A stretch of DNA of 14,176 nt from Parafilimonas sp. (lineage in GTDB: Bacteria; Bacteroidota; Bacteroidia; Chitinophagales; Chitinophagaceae): positions 1 through 14,176 of the forward strand of contig JAICKT010000069.1 of NCBI GenBank assembly GCA_025927795.1. The letters are read 5' to 3'. The notes beneath the pieces were generated by a model. That model had not been told where the DNA came from and ran no database searches. It was given only the letters and a program-made list of their open reading frames with translations. This document shows, piece by piece, positions 6,218 through 13,808 of the stretch. A program made the translations under genes and the position numbers. Each line of letters begins with the position of its first letter. Position 1 is the stretch's first letter.

Positions 6218-8850
6218 GCAACAACAGCAGCATCTTCTTTTTCTTTCAGATTTTTTATAAAATCCAAAGCTTCAGAAACTACATCGCACATAATGGTTAT
6301 TAGTGAGCCTTGTTTAGCATTTTGATACGCATGCATAATTGCGTCTTCTTCATTATAAATTATTTCGATAGGAAGATCTCTTGTTTTTGCTTCATTAATT
6401 CCTTCAACCAATAAATTCACTATTTCTTCTGCGGTGCGGCCGCGCAAATTCTTATCACAACGAATAATTATTTCATCAAAATATTTTGCAGATAATCTCC
6501 CAAGTTCGCGAATATCTTCATCACGGCGATCGCCTGTTCCGCTAATGATTCCAACCTTTGGTGTTCCATCCATTTTGCTTATAAAATTTCCGAGTAACTC
6601 TAATCCTGCGGGGTTATGCGCAAAATCTGCAAGAAATTTACACTTCTTAAATTCAAACATGTTCAAACGCCCTGGTGTTTGCGCAGGCGAAGGCACGAAT
6701 GTGCTTAAGCCGGTTCGTATATCATCAATAGAAATATCGCGGAACAAATAAGCAGCAAGCACAGAAGGTAATGTATTCATTATATTATGTAAAGCCTTTC
6801 CATCGTATGTAATTGGAATATCTATAACTTTTAATACGCGAATTTTCCATGTTCCTTTTAAAATAGAAACATAGCCATTTTCATAAACCACTGCGTAGCC
6901 GCCTTTTTTGCAATGTTTTTTTATACGCGGATTATTTTCATCCATACTAAAAAACGCAATATTGCAATCGAGCTCTTCATGCATTTTATAAACAAGATCA
7001 TCATCGGCATTTAAAATGGCAAAACCATTTTCACGCACGGTTTCGGGTATTACACTTTTTACCCTTGCCATTTGTTCTAATGTTTGAATGCCGCCCAAAC
7101 CCATGTGATCTGCGGTTACATTCGTAACAATTGCCACATCGCATTTATCAAATGCCAAACCTGATTTTAATAAACCGCCACGTGCGCATTCAAGCACAGC
7201 AAAATCAACCGTTGGATCACTTAACACAAATGTTGCACTCACAGGCCCGGTGCAATCGCCTTTCATCATTAACTGGTTTTGAATATATACCCCATCACTT
7301 GTTGTGTAACCAACTTTTTTGCCTGCTGTTTTGCAGAGATGCGCCGTTAATCTTGTTGTAGTTGTTTTACCATTTGTACCTGTAATTGCGATGATAGGAA
7401 TTCTGCCCGTGCTGCCTTTTGGAAACAACATATCAATTACTGGTTCGGCAGCATTACGCGGCAAACCGAATGCAGGCTCAACATGCATGCGAAAACCAGG
7501 CGCAGCATTTACTTCCAGCACAGCGCCGCCATTTTCTGTTATGGGTTTTTTAAGATCAGGCGCCATTATATCAATACCACAAATATCTAAACCAATGATG
7601 CGGGCTATACGTTCTGCCATAAAAATATTTACAGGATGTACTTCATCTGTAACATCTGTTGATGTGCCACCGGTTGAAAGATTTGCAGTTGGTTTTAATA
7701 AAACAAGTTCATCTTTTGGCGGAACTGTTTCTAATGTATAACCTTTTTCATCAAGCATTTTTTGTGTGAACTGATCAATGGTAATTTGTGTTAAAACTTT
7801 TTCATGACCATAACCACGCCGCGGGTCTTTATTGGTTGTTTCAATCAGCCATTGAATGTTATGTTCACCATCTCCTACAACACTTGCCGGCGTTCTTAAT
7901 GCTGCACAAATAAATTTATAATTCACTACGAGCACACGAAAATCAAATCCTGTAATAAATTTTTCAACAATTACAGTGCGACCATATTTCTGTGCAGCTT
8001 CCAATGCTTTTGTTGCTTGCTCATAAGTTGTAATATTTGTTGTGTTGCCTTTACCGTGATTGCCATCAATTGGTTTTATCACCAAAGGGTAGCCAAATTT
8101 TTTAATTGCATATTTCAAGTCTTCTTCATCTCTGATTGTTGTTCCCTTTGGAACAGGAATTTGCGCAGCATCCAGTAAATTTTTTGTTTCTTCTTTATCA
8201 CCGGCAATATCTACAGCAATAGTTGAAGTAGTGCTTGCAATGGTTGCGCGAATTCGTTTTTGATGCACACCATAACCCAATTGCACAAGGCTTTGTTTGT
8301 TTAAGCGGATATAAGGAATGCCACGCTTCACAGCTTCATCAACAATAGACCCTGTTGATGGACCAAGTCTTGTATCTTCTCTTATTTCGCGCAGCTTTTG
8401 AATGTCTGCATCAATATCATAATCTTTTTCTGTAGCATCAACCAAAGCCTGCGCAATACGCACCGCAGCTCTTGCTGCATACACACCGGCGTCTTCTTCC
8501 ATATAATCAAACACTACAAAATATTCTGCATGTTTGCCTGTACCTCTTGTACGACCGAAGCCACATTCCATACCAGCCAACGTTTGCAACTCCAAAGCAA
8601 TATGTTCAATTACATGACCCATCCATGTGCCTTCTTTTACACGCAGAAAAAATCCACCTTTATCATCTTCACTGCAACGATGCTCATACAAGGTTGGCAT
8701 TAATTCTTCTATGCGTTCCGGAAAACCATCAATCTTATTTGTTGGCCGTTCCTCTAACTCTTCAAGATTTAATTTCATTTGAATAAGTTTTGGACGACGA
8801 ACGCTCCAGTAATTCGGACCTCTTAAGATTTTTATCTCTTCAATCTTCAT
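6214..8850 (-). CDS. cphA: Cyanophycin synthetase
   Basis: This 878-residue enzyme makes cyanophycin, an Asp-Arg polymer used as a nitrogen store, by ATP-dependent addition of Asp to the backbone and Arg to its side chain. Residues 1-160 are the N-terminal domain (GTWMGHVIEHIALELQ). Residues about 210-480 are the ATP-grasp domain for Asp addition, with 'VIKPIDGNHGKGN' near 257-269 and 'LEVNAAPGFRMH' near 445-456. The C-terminal part is a Mur-ligase-like domain for Arg addition, with the P-loop 'GTNGKTTT' at 491-498 and 'DFAHNPAG' further on. Length and order match CphA1-type enzymes, and no key motif is missing. It stands alone: no cyanophycinase or isoaspartyl dipeptidase gene is adjacent. 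The ATG at 8850 begins the conserved 'MKIEEIKILRGPNYWS'. Confidence 0.96.
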   Translation of the reverse strand: MKIEEIKILRGPNYWSVRRPKLIQMKLNLEELEERPTNKIDGFPERIEELMPTLYEHRCSEDDKGGFFLRVKEGTWMGHVIEHIALELQTLAGMECGFGRTRGTGKHAEYFVVFDYMEEDAGVYAARAAVRIAQALVDATEKDYDIDADIQKLREIREDTRLGPSTGSIVDEAVKRGIPYIRLNKQSLVQLGYGVHQKRIRATIASTTSTIAVDIAGDKEETKNLLDAAQIPVPKGTTIRDEEDLKYAIKKFGYPLVIKPIDGNHGKGNTTNITTYEQATKALEAAQKYGRTVIVEKFITGFDFRVLVVNYKFICAALRTPASVVGDGEHNIQWLIETTNKDPRRGYGHEKVLTQITIDQFTQKMLDEKGYTLETVPPKDELVLLKPTANLSTGGTSTDVTDEVHPVNIFMAERIARIIGLDICGIDIMAPDLKKPITENGGAVLEVNAAPGFRMHVEPAFGLPRNAAEPVIDMLFPKGSTGRIPIIAITGTNGKTTTTRLTAHLCKTAGKKVGYTTSDGVYIQNQLMMKGDCTGPVSATFVLSDPTVDFAVLECARGGLLKSGLAFDKCDVAIVTNVTADHMGLGGIQTLEQMARVKSVIPETVRENGFAILNADDDLVYKMHEELDCNIAFFSMDENNPRIKKHCKKGGYAVVYENGYVSILKGTWKIRVLKVIDIPITYDGKALHNIMNTLPSVLAAYLFRDISIDDIRTGLSTFVPSPAQTPGRLNMFEFKKCKFLADFAHNPAGLELLGNFISKMDGTPKVGIISGTGDRRDEDIRELGRLSAKYFDEIIIRCDKNLRGRTAEEIVNLLVEGINEAKTRDLPIEIIYNEEDAIMHAYQNAKQGSLITIMCDVVSEALDFIKNLKEKEDAAVVA

Positions 8851-8987
8851 AAGATTTATTTGTAATTGTATTGATTATTTAAAGTTAACTGTTACCCGTT
8901 TTCTATATGGATTTTTTTATTTCAATCATTACATTTATTTTCACAATAACAAAATCAAAACTCTCTTCACTTTACAAACCTTGCTTT

Positions 8988-9293
8988 ATGCCAGACAAAC
9001 AAATGTTACCAAACGCAACTACTGTACTTGTATTAGGAATTTGTTCGATTGTTTTTTCCTGTTTTTTCGTTGGACTTGTATTAGGAATTATAGGATTGGT
9101 TATAGCATCCAAACCAAGAAAAATGTATAAAGAAACGCCCGACTTATACGATGGCTATTCATCCTTGAATGCCGGTTATATTATGTCTATTATTGGTACC
9201 GCACTTGGTGGCTTATATACTATTTACTGGATAATTTGGGTAGTTATTTTAGGCACTGCAAGCGCATCGCTCTGGCATTTTAATAATTATTAA
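8988..9293 (+). CDS. CCC-motif-type small membrane protein
   Basis: The start at 8988 is preferred over the in-frame ATG at 8907, because the family begins with a short polar stretch, 'MPDKQMLPNATTVLVLG'. The 101-residue product has a first hydrophobic segment pair (VLVLGICSIVFSCFFVGLVL and GIIGLVIASK), a cytosolic loop with 'YKETPDLYDGYSSLNAGYI', and a further hydrophobic span (MSIIGTALGGLYTIYWIIWV). The pattern 'LPNATtvLVLGi.SIv...' followed by 'P..Y.gY..LNAGyi.siIG' is that of the small Bacteroidota family named CCC-motif membrane protein, although only one cysteine pair position is well kept here. Function is unknown. A DUF2752 gene follows 51 bases later, a pairing common in this phylum, which suggests a joint role at the inner membrane. 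Confidence 0.75.
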   Translation: MPDKQMLPNATTVLVLGICSIVFSCFFVGLVLGIIGLVIASKPRKMYKETPDLYDGYSSLNAGYIMSIIGTALGGLYTIYWIIWVVILGTASASLWHFNNY

Positions 9294-9344
9294 CCGTGTA
9301 ATGACCTCTGCAAAACTCAGTGCAGTTGCTATTTATTTTTTTGT

Positions 9345-9641
9345 ATGATGACATGGTTACAAAAGCACATGCTGCCATGTGCTTATAAATATTTTTTTGG
9401 AATTGATTGCCCGATTTGCGGTTCGCAGCGATCTTTATTGTTATTAATGCAGGGAAATTTTATTGAAAGTTTTAAAATGTATCCACCGCTTATTTTTTTA
9501 TTGCTGCTTATATTTTTTGCAGTTGTTTATTTGATTTTCCCAACAATAATAAAAGCAAAATTTTTAAAGCAATACGCAGTAGTTGTTTTGATAATTATTG
9601 CTGTAAATTATACATGCAAAATTGCAACGGGAAATATTTAA
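9345..9641 (+). CDS. DUF2752 family membrane protein
   Basis: This 98-residue protein carries the family signature 'GIDCPICGSQRSLLLLMQGNF', equivalent to the usual 'CP.CG.tRa...l..G....A'. The two cysteines of CPxCG and the arginine are kept. Two membrane spans follow: YPPLIFLLLLIFFAVVYLIF and YAVVVLIIIAVNYT. Function is unknown. The CPxCG knuckle suggests metal binding or redox chemistry at the membrane face, which is inference. The gene lies just after the CCC-motif gene on the same strand. Two adjacent ATG codons (9345 and 9348) could both serve as start. Confidence 0.82.
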   Translation: MMTWLQKHMLPCAYKYFFGIDCPICGSQRSLLLLMQGNFIESFKMYPPLIFLLLLIFFAVVYLIFPTIIKAKFLKQYAVVVLIIIAVNYTCKIATGNI

Positions 9642-9643
9642 AG

Positions 9644-9757
9644 CTCATCCCAACCCTTCCCCAAAGGGAGAAGGGCAAGAAGCACACTGAGTAAATGAAC
9701 AGCATTAAATTGTCACGCTCTCAAAAGTCCTCTCCTTTGGAAAGGATTTAGGTGAGG
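9644..9757. repeat. REP-like inverted repeat between convergent genes
   Basis: Two G/C-rich arms, at 9644-9675 and 9728-9757, are imperfect inverted copies of each other. The complement of the left arm contains CTCCCTTTGGGGAAGGG and the right arm contains CTCTCCTTTGGAAAGG. Each arm is itself palindromic around CCAAAGG or TTTGGAAA. The element stands out from the AT-rich surroundings and fills the gap between the converging DUF2752 and D-amino-acid oxidase genes. It resembles dispersed intergenic repeats of Bacteroidota genomes and could act as a bidirectional terminator. Copy number cannot be seen from one window. Confidence 0.65.
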
Positions 9758-9759
9758 TT

Positions 9760-10692
9760 CTATTGTAACAAATTCACTACTTCACCTGCACAACCAAAAG
9801 CAATTGTAAAACCACTGCCACCATGCCCGTAGTTATGAATAATATTATTTTCCTTTTCTACACGCACTGTAGGCCGATATGGTCTTAAACCTGCCCAACT
9901 GCCTATAATTTTTTGTTGCTTTAATTCAGGAAAAACTTCATAAGCATTGTTCAATATTTTTTCTATTGTTGATGGCTCAGTGTTTTCTTCGTACATATTT
10001 TCTTCATACGTGCCGCCAACAATCATTGCATCTTTTCTTGGAACAATATAAAGCGGTTTTTCATTATCAAGATAAATTGGGAAATCAGTTTTTGTTTCTA
10101 TTAATGCAACTTGTCCGCGTACAGGAATTATTGTTTTATCGTTACATAATTTCTGAGAACCAAGCGCTGTACAATTAATAACAAAATCAAAATCATCTTT
10201 TATTTCATCGAAAGAACTTATTTCACGCTCAATAAACTTTACATTTTTTGCCGACACATAATTTTTTAAATAAGGTAAGAAAATTTGTGTTTCAATTAAA
10301 GGCACAGTAACATCGTATGCAACTTCAACACCCGGAGATAAATTTTCCTGAGGAACTTTTTTGCAGGCACCTTTTGGTATAAAATCAACCCATATTGGTT
10401 CTTCTTCAATTTCATTTTCACGTAACACTTTTATTAATTGTTTCATGCTAATACCTGTTGATGCATCAGCAGAAAGTTCTTCATAAAAGCTATAACTTTT
10501 TTGTGCCCAGCTAACACCTCTTTTATCATTGCGTATATGGTATGGAAACCAAAATGCGGCAGCTCTGTTTGAAGTAATGTTTGGTGAAAATGCTTTTGCA
10601 ATTACAGTTATATTATAATCTTTTTCACATAACAAATAAGCGCATGATAACCCGCTGATACCTGAACCAATGATTGCAATTTTTTTACTCAT
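9760..10692 (-). CDS. D-amino-acid oxidase family FAD enzyme
   Basis: The 310-residue flavoenzyme would deaminate D-amino acids (or D-aspartate) to 2-oxo acids with oxygen as acceptor, releasing ammonia and peroxide. It begins with the FAD-binding 'IIGSGISGLSCAYLL' (GSGISG at 9-14). It also keeps the family's 'SNRAAAFWFPY', 'VINCTALGS' followed by 'VRGQV', 'YIVPRKDAMIVGGTY', the substrate-binding 'GLRPYRPTVRVEKE', and the C-terminal FAD signature 'IIHNYGHGGSGFTIAFGCA'. There is no signal peptide and no peroxisomal-type tail, so it is cytosolic. D-Ala/D-Ser and D-Asp oxidases cannot be told apart from sequence alone. It converges on the DUF2752 gene across the REP-like repeat. A perfect inverted repeat lies 30-62 bases upstream of its start. 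Confidence 0.9.
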   Translation of the reverse strand: MSKKIAIIGSGISGLSCAYLLCEKDYNITVIAKAFSPNITSNRAAAFWFPYHIRNDKRGVSWAQKSYSFYEELSADASTGISMKQLIKVLRENEIEEEPIWVDFIPKGACKKVPQENLSPGVEVAYDVTVPLIETQIFLPYLKNYVSAKNVKFIEREISSFDEIKDDFDFVINCTALGSQKLCNDKTIIPVRGQVALIETKTDFPIYLDNEKPLYIVPRKDAMIVGGTYEENMYEENTEPSTIEKILNNAYEVFPELKQQKIIGSWAGLRPYRPTVRVEKENNIIHNYGHGGSGFTIAFGCAGEVVNLLQ

Positions 10693-10721
10693 TATAAATT
10701 GTATTAAATAAAATTGTACGG

Positions 10722-10754
10722 GTTTATATTAAGTTCACATTTTTTAATATAAAC
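10722..10754. promoter_or_regulatory. Perfect 11-base inverted repeat upstream of the D-amino-acid oxidase gene
   Basis: GTTTATATTAA (10722-10732) and TTAATATAAAC (10744-10754) are exact inverted copies with an 11-base spacer. The site lies between the stop of the upstream minus-strand PLP-enzyme gene and the oxidase start at 10692. It could be an operator for the oxidase, or an RNA hairpin in its leader. It is purely A/T except for the outermost G/C pair, so an intrinsic terminator is less likely. Confidence 0.45.
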
Positions 10755-10758
10755 ACTC

Positions 10759-10835
10759 AATATTCAATAGACAATAAACAATCTTCAATGTAATAGTTAT
10801 TAAATTGAGTGGCGAGTTGTTGATTATTGAATATT
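10759..10835. repeat. Spaced inverted repeat in the intergenic region
   Basis: AATATTCAATA (10759-10769) recurs as its exact complement TATTGAATATT (10825-10835), 55 bases apart. The neighbouring bases (GACAA and TTGAT) show a decayed extension of the pairing. It lies immediately after the PLP-enzyme gene on the minus strand and beside another inverted repeat. It may be the ends of a decayed dispersed intergenic repeat, or chance in AT-rich DNA. Confidence 0.35.
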
Positions 10836-10860
10836 TCTCCAATGCTTTTACCATTCACAC

Positions 10861-12087
10861 TCACGTTAACGAATTATCCAAATCATTTAAAATATCTTCA
10901 ATGTTTTCCAAACCAACGCTCATCCTTATCAATCCGTCAGTAATGCCAAATTGTAAACGCTCTTCTTTTGTAACACCATAATGGCTCATAGATGCCGGAT
11001 GTGATATAAGTGTATCAGCAGTTCCAAGCGAAACTGCTCTTGTGCACATTTGAAGATTATCTATAAATTTTTTTCCTGCATGCAAACCACCTTTTAATTC
11101 AAAGCTTAACATAGCACCCGGATGTTTCATTTGTTTTTTTGAAACCGCATAGTCCGGATGCGATTCAAGACCATTATAATTTACTTTTTCAACCGCTGAA
11201 TGTGTTTGTAAAAAATTTGCAACCGCAATTGCGTTTGAACAATGGCGCTGCATTCTTAATTCTAATGTTTTAATTCCATTAATTAAAAGAAACGCATCAA
11301 ATGGATTTGAGTTTCCGCCTAATAAACGATGCCATTTAGTGCCTTTAGTTTTCATGAACTCAATATCGCGTCCAATTAAAATACCTCCAATCGCAGTGCC
11401 GTGACCATTTAGAAATTTTGTTGTTGAATGTACTACAAAATCAACATCATATTTAAAGGGCTGTTGCAGATAAGGCGTGGCAAAAGTGTTATCAACAGAA
11501 ACAACAATGTTATATTTTTTTGCGAGTTGCGTTATTGCTTCAATGTCCACACACTGAATAGTCGGGTTTGCCGGTGTTTCCAAATGTATGAGACGAATAT
11601 TTTTATTTTGTTTGATAGCATCTTCTGCAACATTTAAATCTCTTAAATCTGCAATGATTGGTTGAATGCCATCTTCAACAAGAACTTTATGCAAGTATTC
11701 ATGCGATCCTCCATACAAAGAAAAATGCGAAAGCACTGCATCACCGGTTTTTAAATTGCTTTGAAATAAAGTGCTCAATGCTGCCATTCCACTCGCATGT
11801 AAAAATGCCTTTAACTCTAAGGCATTTCCGTCTTTATTTTTTATGTGAAAAGATTCTAACGCTGCAATTATTTCTTCTGCAACTTTAAATGTTGGATTTC
11901 CCCATCTGCTATAAATATAACCTTCTTCTTTGCCGGAGAAACGTCGCATTCCCTGTTCTGAATCATCAAACGTAAAAGTTGAAGTTGCGTAGATTGGCGG
12001 GAGATGAGAAGATTGAGAAAAATTATGTGTGCCCGCATGTAAAACCAAAGAACTGATACCGGAAAATTCAAAATTTTTTTTCTTCAT
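10861..12087 (-). CDS. PLP-dependent trans-sulfuration enzyme (cystathionine gamma-lyase/synthase or methionine gamma-lyase type)
   Basis: The start at 12087 (MKKKNFEF) gives 408 residues, the family's normal length. ATGs further up (12111, 12156) would overlap the fabH coding end and add unrelated sequence. PLP-binding features are all present: 'YIYSRWGNPT' (Y59 and R61 contact the phosphate), 'SVDNTFATPYLQQP' with D199 at the ring nitrogen, and 'HSTTKFLNGHG' with Schiff-base K224. The C-terminal 'SLGTADTLISHPASMSHYGV' and 'GLIRMSVGLENIEDI' are also typical. The family handles cystathionine, homocysteine, methionine or O-acyl-homoserine; the exact substrate cannot be read here. It is cytosolic, expected as a tetramer. 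It follows fabH by 13 bases and is probably co-transcribed with it, although a metabolic link is not obvious. Confidence 0.88.
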   Translation of the reverse strand: MKKKNFEFSGISSLVLHAGTHNFSQSSHLPPIYATSTFTFDDSEQGMRRFSGKEEGYIYSRWGNPTFKVAEEIIAALESFHIKNKDGNALELKAFLHASGMAALSTLFQSNLKTGDAVLSHFSLYGGSHEYLHKVLVEDGIQPIIADLRDLNVAEDAIKQNKNIRLIHLETPANPTIQCVDIEAITQLAKKYNIVVSVDNTFATPYLQQPFKYDVDFVVHSTTKFLNGHGTAIGGILIGRDIEFMKTKGTKWHRLLGGNSNPFDAFLLINGIKTLELRMQRHCSNAIAVANFLQTHSAVEKVNYNGLESHPDYAVSKKQMKHPGAMLSFELKGGLHAGKKFIDNLQMCTRAVSLGTADTLISHPASMSHYGVTKEERLQFGITDGLIRMSVGLENIEDILNDLDNSLT

Positions 12088-12100
12088 TAAATATACTTTA

Positions 12101-13096
12101 TTAACTATCATAAGACCACTTAACCCAAATTGCACCCCATGTAAAACCACCACCAAAGGCAGCGAGTATAATATTATCGCCTTTCTTTAATTGCTTTTCC
12201 CATTCCCATAAACATAATGGAATAGTTGCTGCAGTTGTATTACCATACCGCTGAATATTTATCATTACTTTTTCTTTTGGCAAACCCATTCTTTCAGCAG
12301 TAGCATCAATAATGCGAAGATTTGCCTGGTGTGGTACAAGCCATGCAACATCATCTGCACTAAGATTATTTTTTTGCATAATTTCTTCGCTCACATCTGC
12401 CATGCCTTTAACTGCAAATTTGAAAACCGTTTTTCCTTCCTGGTAAATAAAATGTTTTTTTTCTGTTACGGTTTCAATTGATGAAGGTTCTAAAGAGCCG
12501 CCGGCTTTCATTTTTAAATATTCTACCCCACTTCCATCTGTTCTCAAAATACTATCAAGTAGTCCTGTTTCATCTGTTGAAGGTTCAAGTAAAACAACAC
12601 CGGCGCCATCACCAAAAAGCACACAGGTATTTCTGTCTGTATAATCAACAATAGCACTCATTTTATCAACGCCAACTACCAATACTTTTTTATAACGGCC
12701 AGATTCAATAAAAGAGGCGCCTGTTTGTAAAGAAAAAAGAAACCCGCAACAGGCTGCACTTACATCAAAACCCCAGGCATTTTTTAAGCCTGCTTTATGA
12801 GCAATTATGTTAGCTGTAGAAGGAAAAAGCATATCAGCCGTTACCGTTCCAACAACTATGCATTCAATTTCAAGCGGGTCTATATTTTTTTTTTCGAGCA
12901 GCCTTTTTACAGCAGGTATTGCAAGATCGCTGCTTGCTTTTCCGGGTTCGTTTAATATTCTTCTTTCACTTATTCCGGTACGGGTTTTTATCCATTCATC
13001 ATTCGTATCAACCATTTTTTCAAGCTCTTTATTAGTAAGCTTGTATTGCGGCACATAAGCTTCAACGCCGGTTATTGCCGCAGTTATTTTCTCCAT
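12101..13096 (-). CDS. fabH: Beta-ketoacyl-ACP synthase III
   Basis: This 331-residue enzyme condenses an acyl-CoA primer with malonyl-ACP to begin fatty-acid synthesis. It keeps the thiolase-fold landmarks: 'TNDEWIKTRTGISERRI' near 31-47, catalytic C116 in 'VSAACCGF', H256 in 'VPHQANLRI', N286 in 'RYGNTTAATIP', and the terminal 'AAFGGGFTWGA'. The residue after the catalytic cysteine is a second cysteine where E. coli has alanine; this should not affect the triad. Bacteroidota often use branched primers, but primer choice cannot be read here. The gene is first in a minus-strand operon with the PLP enzyme and is divergent from ruvA. Its promoter-like box (13114-13121) would leave a very short leader. 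Confidence 0.95.
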   Translation of the reverse strand: MEKITAAITGVEAYVPQYKLTNKELEKMVDTNDEWIKTRTGISERRILNEPGKASSDLAIPAVKRLLEKKNIDPLEIECIVVGTVTADMLFPSTANIIAHKAGLKNAWGFDVSAACCGFLFSLQTGASFIESGRYKKVLVVGVDKMSAIVDYTDRNTCVLFGDGAGVVLLEPSTDETGLLDSILRTDGSGVEYLKMKAGGSLEPSSIETVTEKKHFIYQEGKTVFKFAVKGMADVSEEIMQKNNLSADDVAWLVPHQANLRIIDATAERMGLPKEKVMINIQRYGNTTAATIPLCLWEWEKQLKKGDNIILAAFGGGFTWGAIWVKWSYDS

Positions 13097-13113
13097 GCTA
13101 AAAAATTAGGTGT

Positions 13114-13121
13114 CAAAAGTA
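13114..13121 (-). promoter_or_regulatory. Bacteroidota-type -7 box for fabH (TACTTTTG on the minus strand)
   Basis: Read on the minus strand the bases are TACTTTTG, an exact TAnnTTTG match, 17 bases upstream of the fabH start codon. A TTTG (complement of 13138-13141) lies 16 bases further upstream as a -33 element. Transcription would begin only about ten bases before the ATG. Confidence 0.6.
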
Positions 13122-13166
13122 TTGAAAATAGGTATTACAAAAAGTATTGAATTTAAATGAAAACCA

Positions 13167-13174
13167 TACTTTTG
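13167..13174 (+). promoter_or_regulatory. Bacteroidota-type -7 box for ruvA (TACTTTTG)
   Basis: This is an exact TAnnTTTG match ten bases before the ruvA ATG at 13185. A TTG at 13147-13149 is 17 bases upstream, within the accepted spacing of the -33 element. The start site would fall within a few bases of the ATG, so the ruvA mRNA would be almost leaderless. Confidence 0.6.
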
Positions 13175-13184
13175 ACGTGTTGAT

Positions 13185-13769
13185 ATGATTGCATTTGTTA
13201 GCGGAAGATTTGTTACGAAATTGCCATCGCAGGTTATTGTAGATGTTAACGGAGTTGGATATGAATTGCAGATTAGCTTAAATACTTATTCAGCTATTGC
13301 AAATAATGAAAGCGGAAAATTGTTTACTTATCTGCACATAACGGAGAATGCTCATACTTTATATGGTTTTTTTGATTCAGGTGAAAAAGATCTTTTTTTA
13401 CAGTTGCTTAGTGTTTCAGGTGTAGGTGCTTCTACAGCAAGAGTTATGCTAAGTGGTTTGAAGCCGGATGAAATTATAAAAGCAATTATTCAAAACAATA
13501 CGAAACAGCTTGAAAGTATAAAAGGCATCGGGCGAAAAACGGCAGAGCGTATTGTATTGGAACTAAAAGATAAATTAGGAAGGCAGCAAACGGATAAACC
13601 GGATGCATCGTATTTAATGAATACCCCTGAAGCAGATGCATTAAATGCTTTAATTGCTCTCGGAATACAAAAAAATAATGCAGAGGCAGCTTTAAAAAAA
13701 GTAATTTCACCAGAGAACAATAAACTTACATTAGAAAACATTATTAAACTCGCACTAAAAAATCTATAG
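13185..13769 (+). CDS. ruvA: Holliday junction branch-migration protein RuvA
   Basis: The 194-residue DNA-binding subunit tetramerises on Holliday junctions and loads the RuvB motor. Domain I is an OB fold (MIAFVSGRFVTKLPSQVIVDVNGVGYE, ending around 'HTLYGF' at residues 57-62). Domain II carries two helix-hairpin-helix motifs, 'LLSVSGVGASTARVMLSGL' and 'LESIKGIGRKTAERIVLEL'. After a flexible linker, residues about 147-194 form domain III (EADALNALIALGIQKNNAEAAL), which contacts RuvB. Length is normal for the family (about 190-205). sprA follows at 39 bases, the usual order in Bacteroidota. No ruvB or ruvC is nearby, which is also usual for this phylum. Confidence 0.97.
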   Translation: MIAFVSGRFVTKLPSQVIVDVNGVGYELQISLNTYSAIANNESGKLFTYLHITENAHTLYGFFDSGEKDLFLQLLSVSGVGASTARVMLSGLKPDEIIKAIIQNNTKQLESIKGIGRKTAERIVLELKDKLGRQQTDKPDASYLMNTPEADALNALIALGIQKNNAEAALKKVISPENNKLTLENIIKLALKNL

Positions 13770-13808
13770 CTTATAGAAAAAATTTCTACCTAACCAGGCT
13801 AAGATAAA

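Noticed and set aside
6434..7741. Plus-strand ORFs of 76-140 codons opposite cphA
   Set aside because: They are antisense to the well-conserved ATP-grasp and Mur-ligase coding sequence, with no recognisable domain; antisense ORFs arise readily against such codon use.
8907..8987. 27-codon N-terminal extension of the CCC-motif protein
   Set aside because: The family normally starts at the short polar segment before the first hydrophobic span, which corresponds to the ATG at 8988; the extension looks like translated upstream sequence.
9308..9342. Hairpin CTGCA/TGCAG followed by a T-rich tract, as terminator between the CCC-motif and DUF2752 genes
   Set aside because: The stem is only five bases with an eight-base loop, and the T-rich run directly abuts the next start codon; too weak to call.
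12088..12156. Longer start for the PLP enzyme, overlapping fabH
   Set aside because: The added 23 residues are the fabH 3' end and the gap read in another frame, while the start at 12087 gives the standard family N-terminus.
13774..13788. TAGAAA-AAA-TTTCTA palindrome between ruvA and sprA as a terminator
   Set aside because: The stem is six bases, nearly all A/T, with no T tract; the conserved ruvA-sprA order and 39-base gap favour co-transcription.
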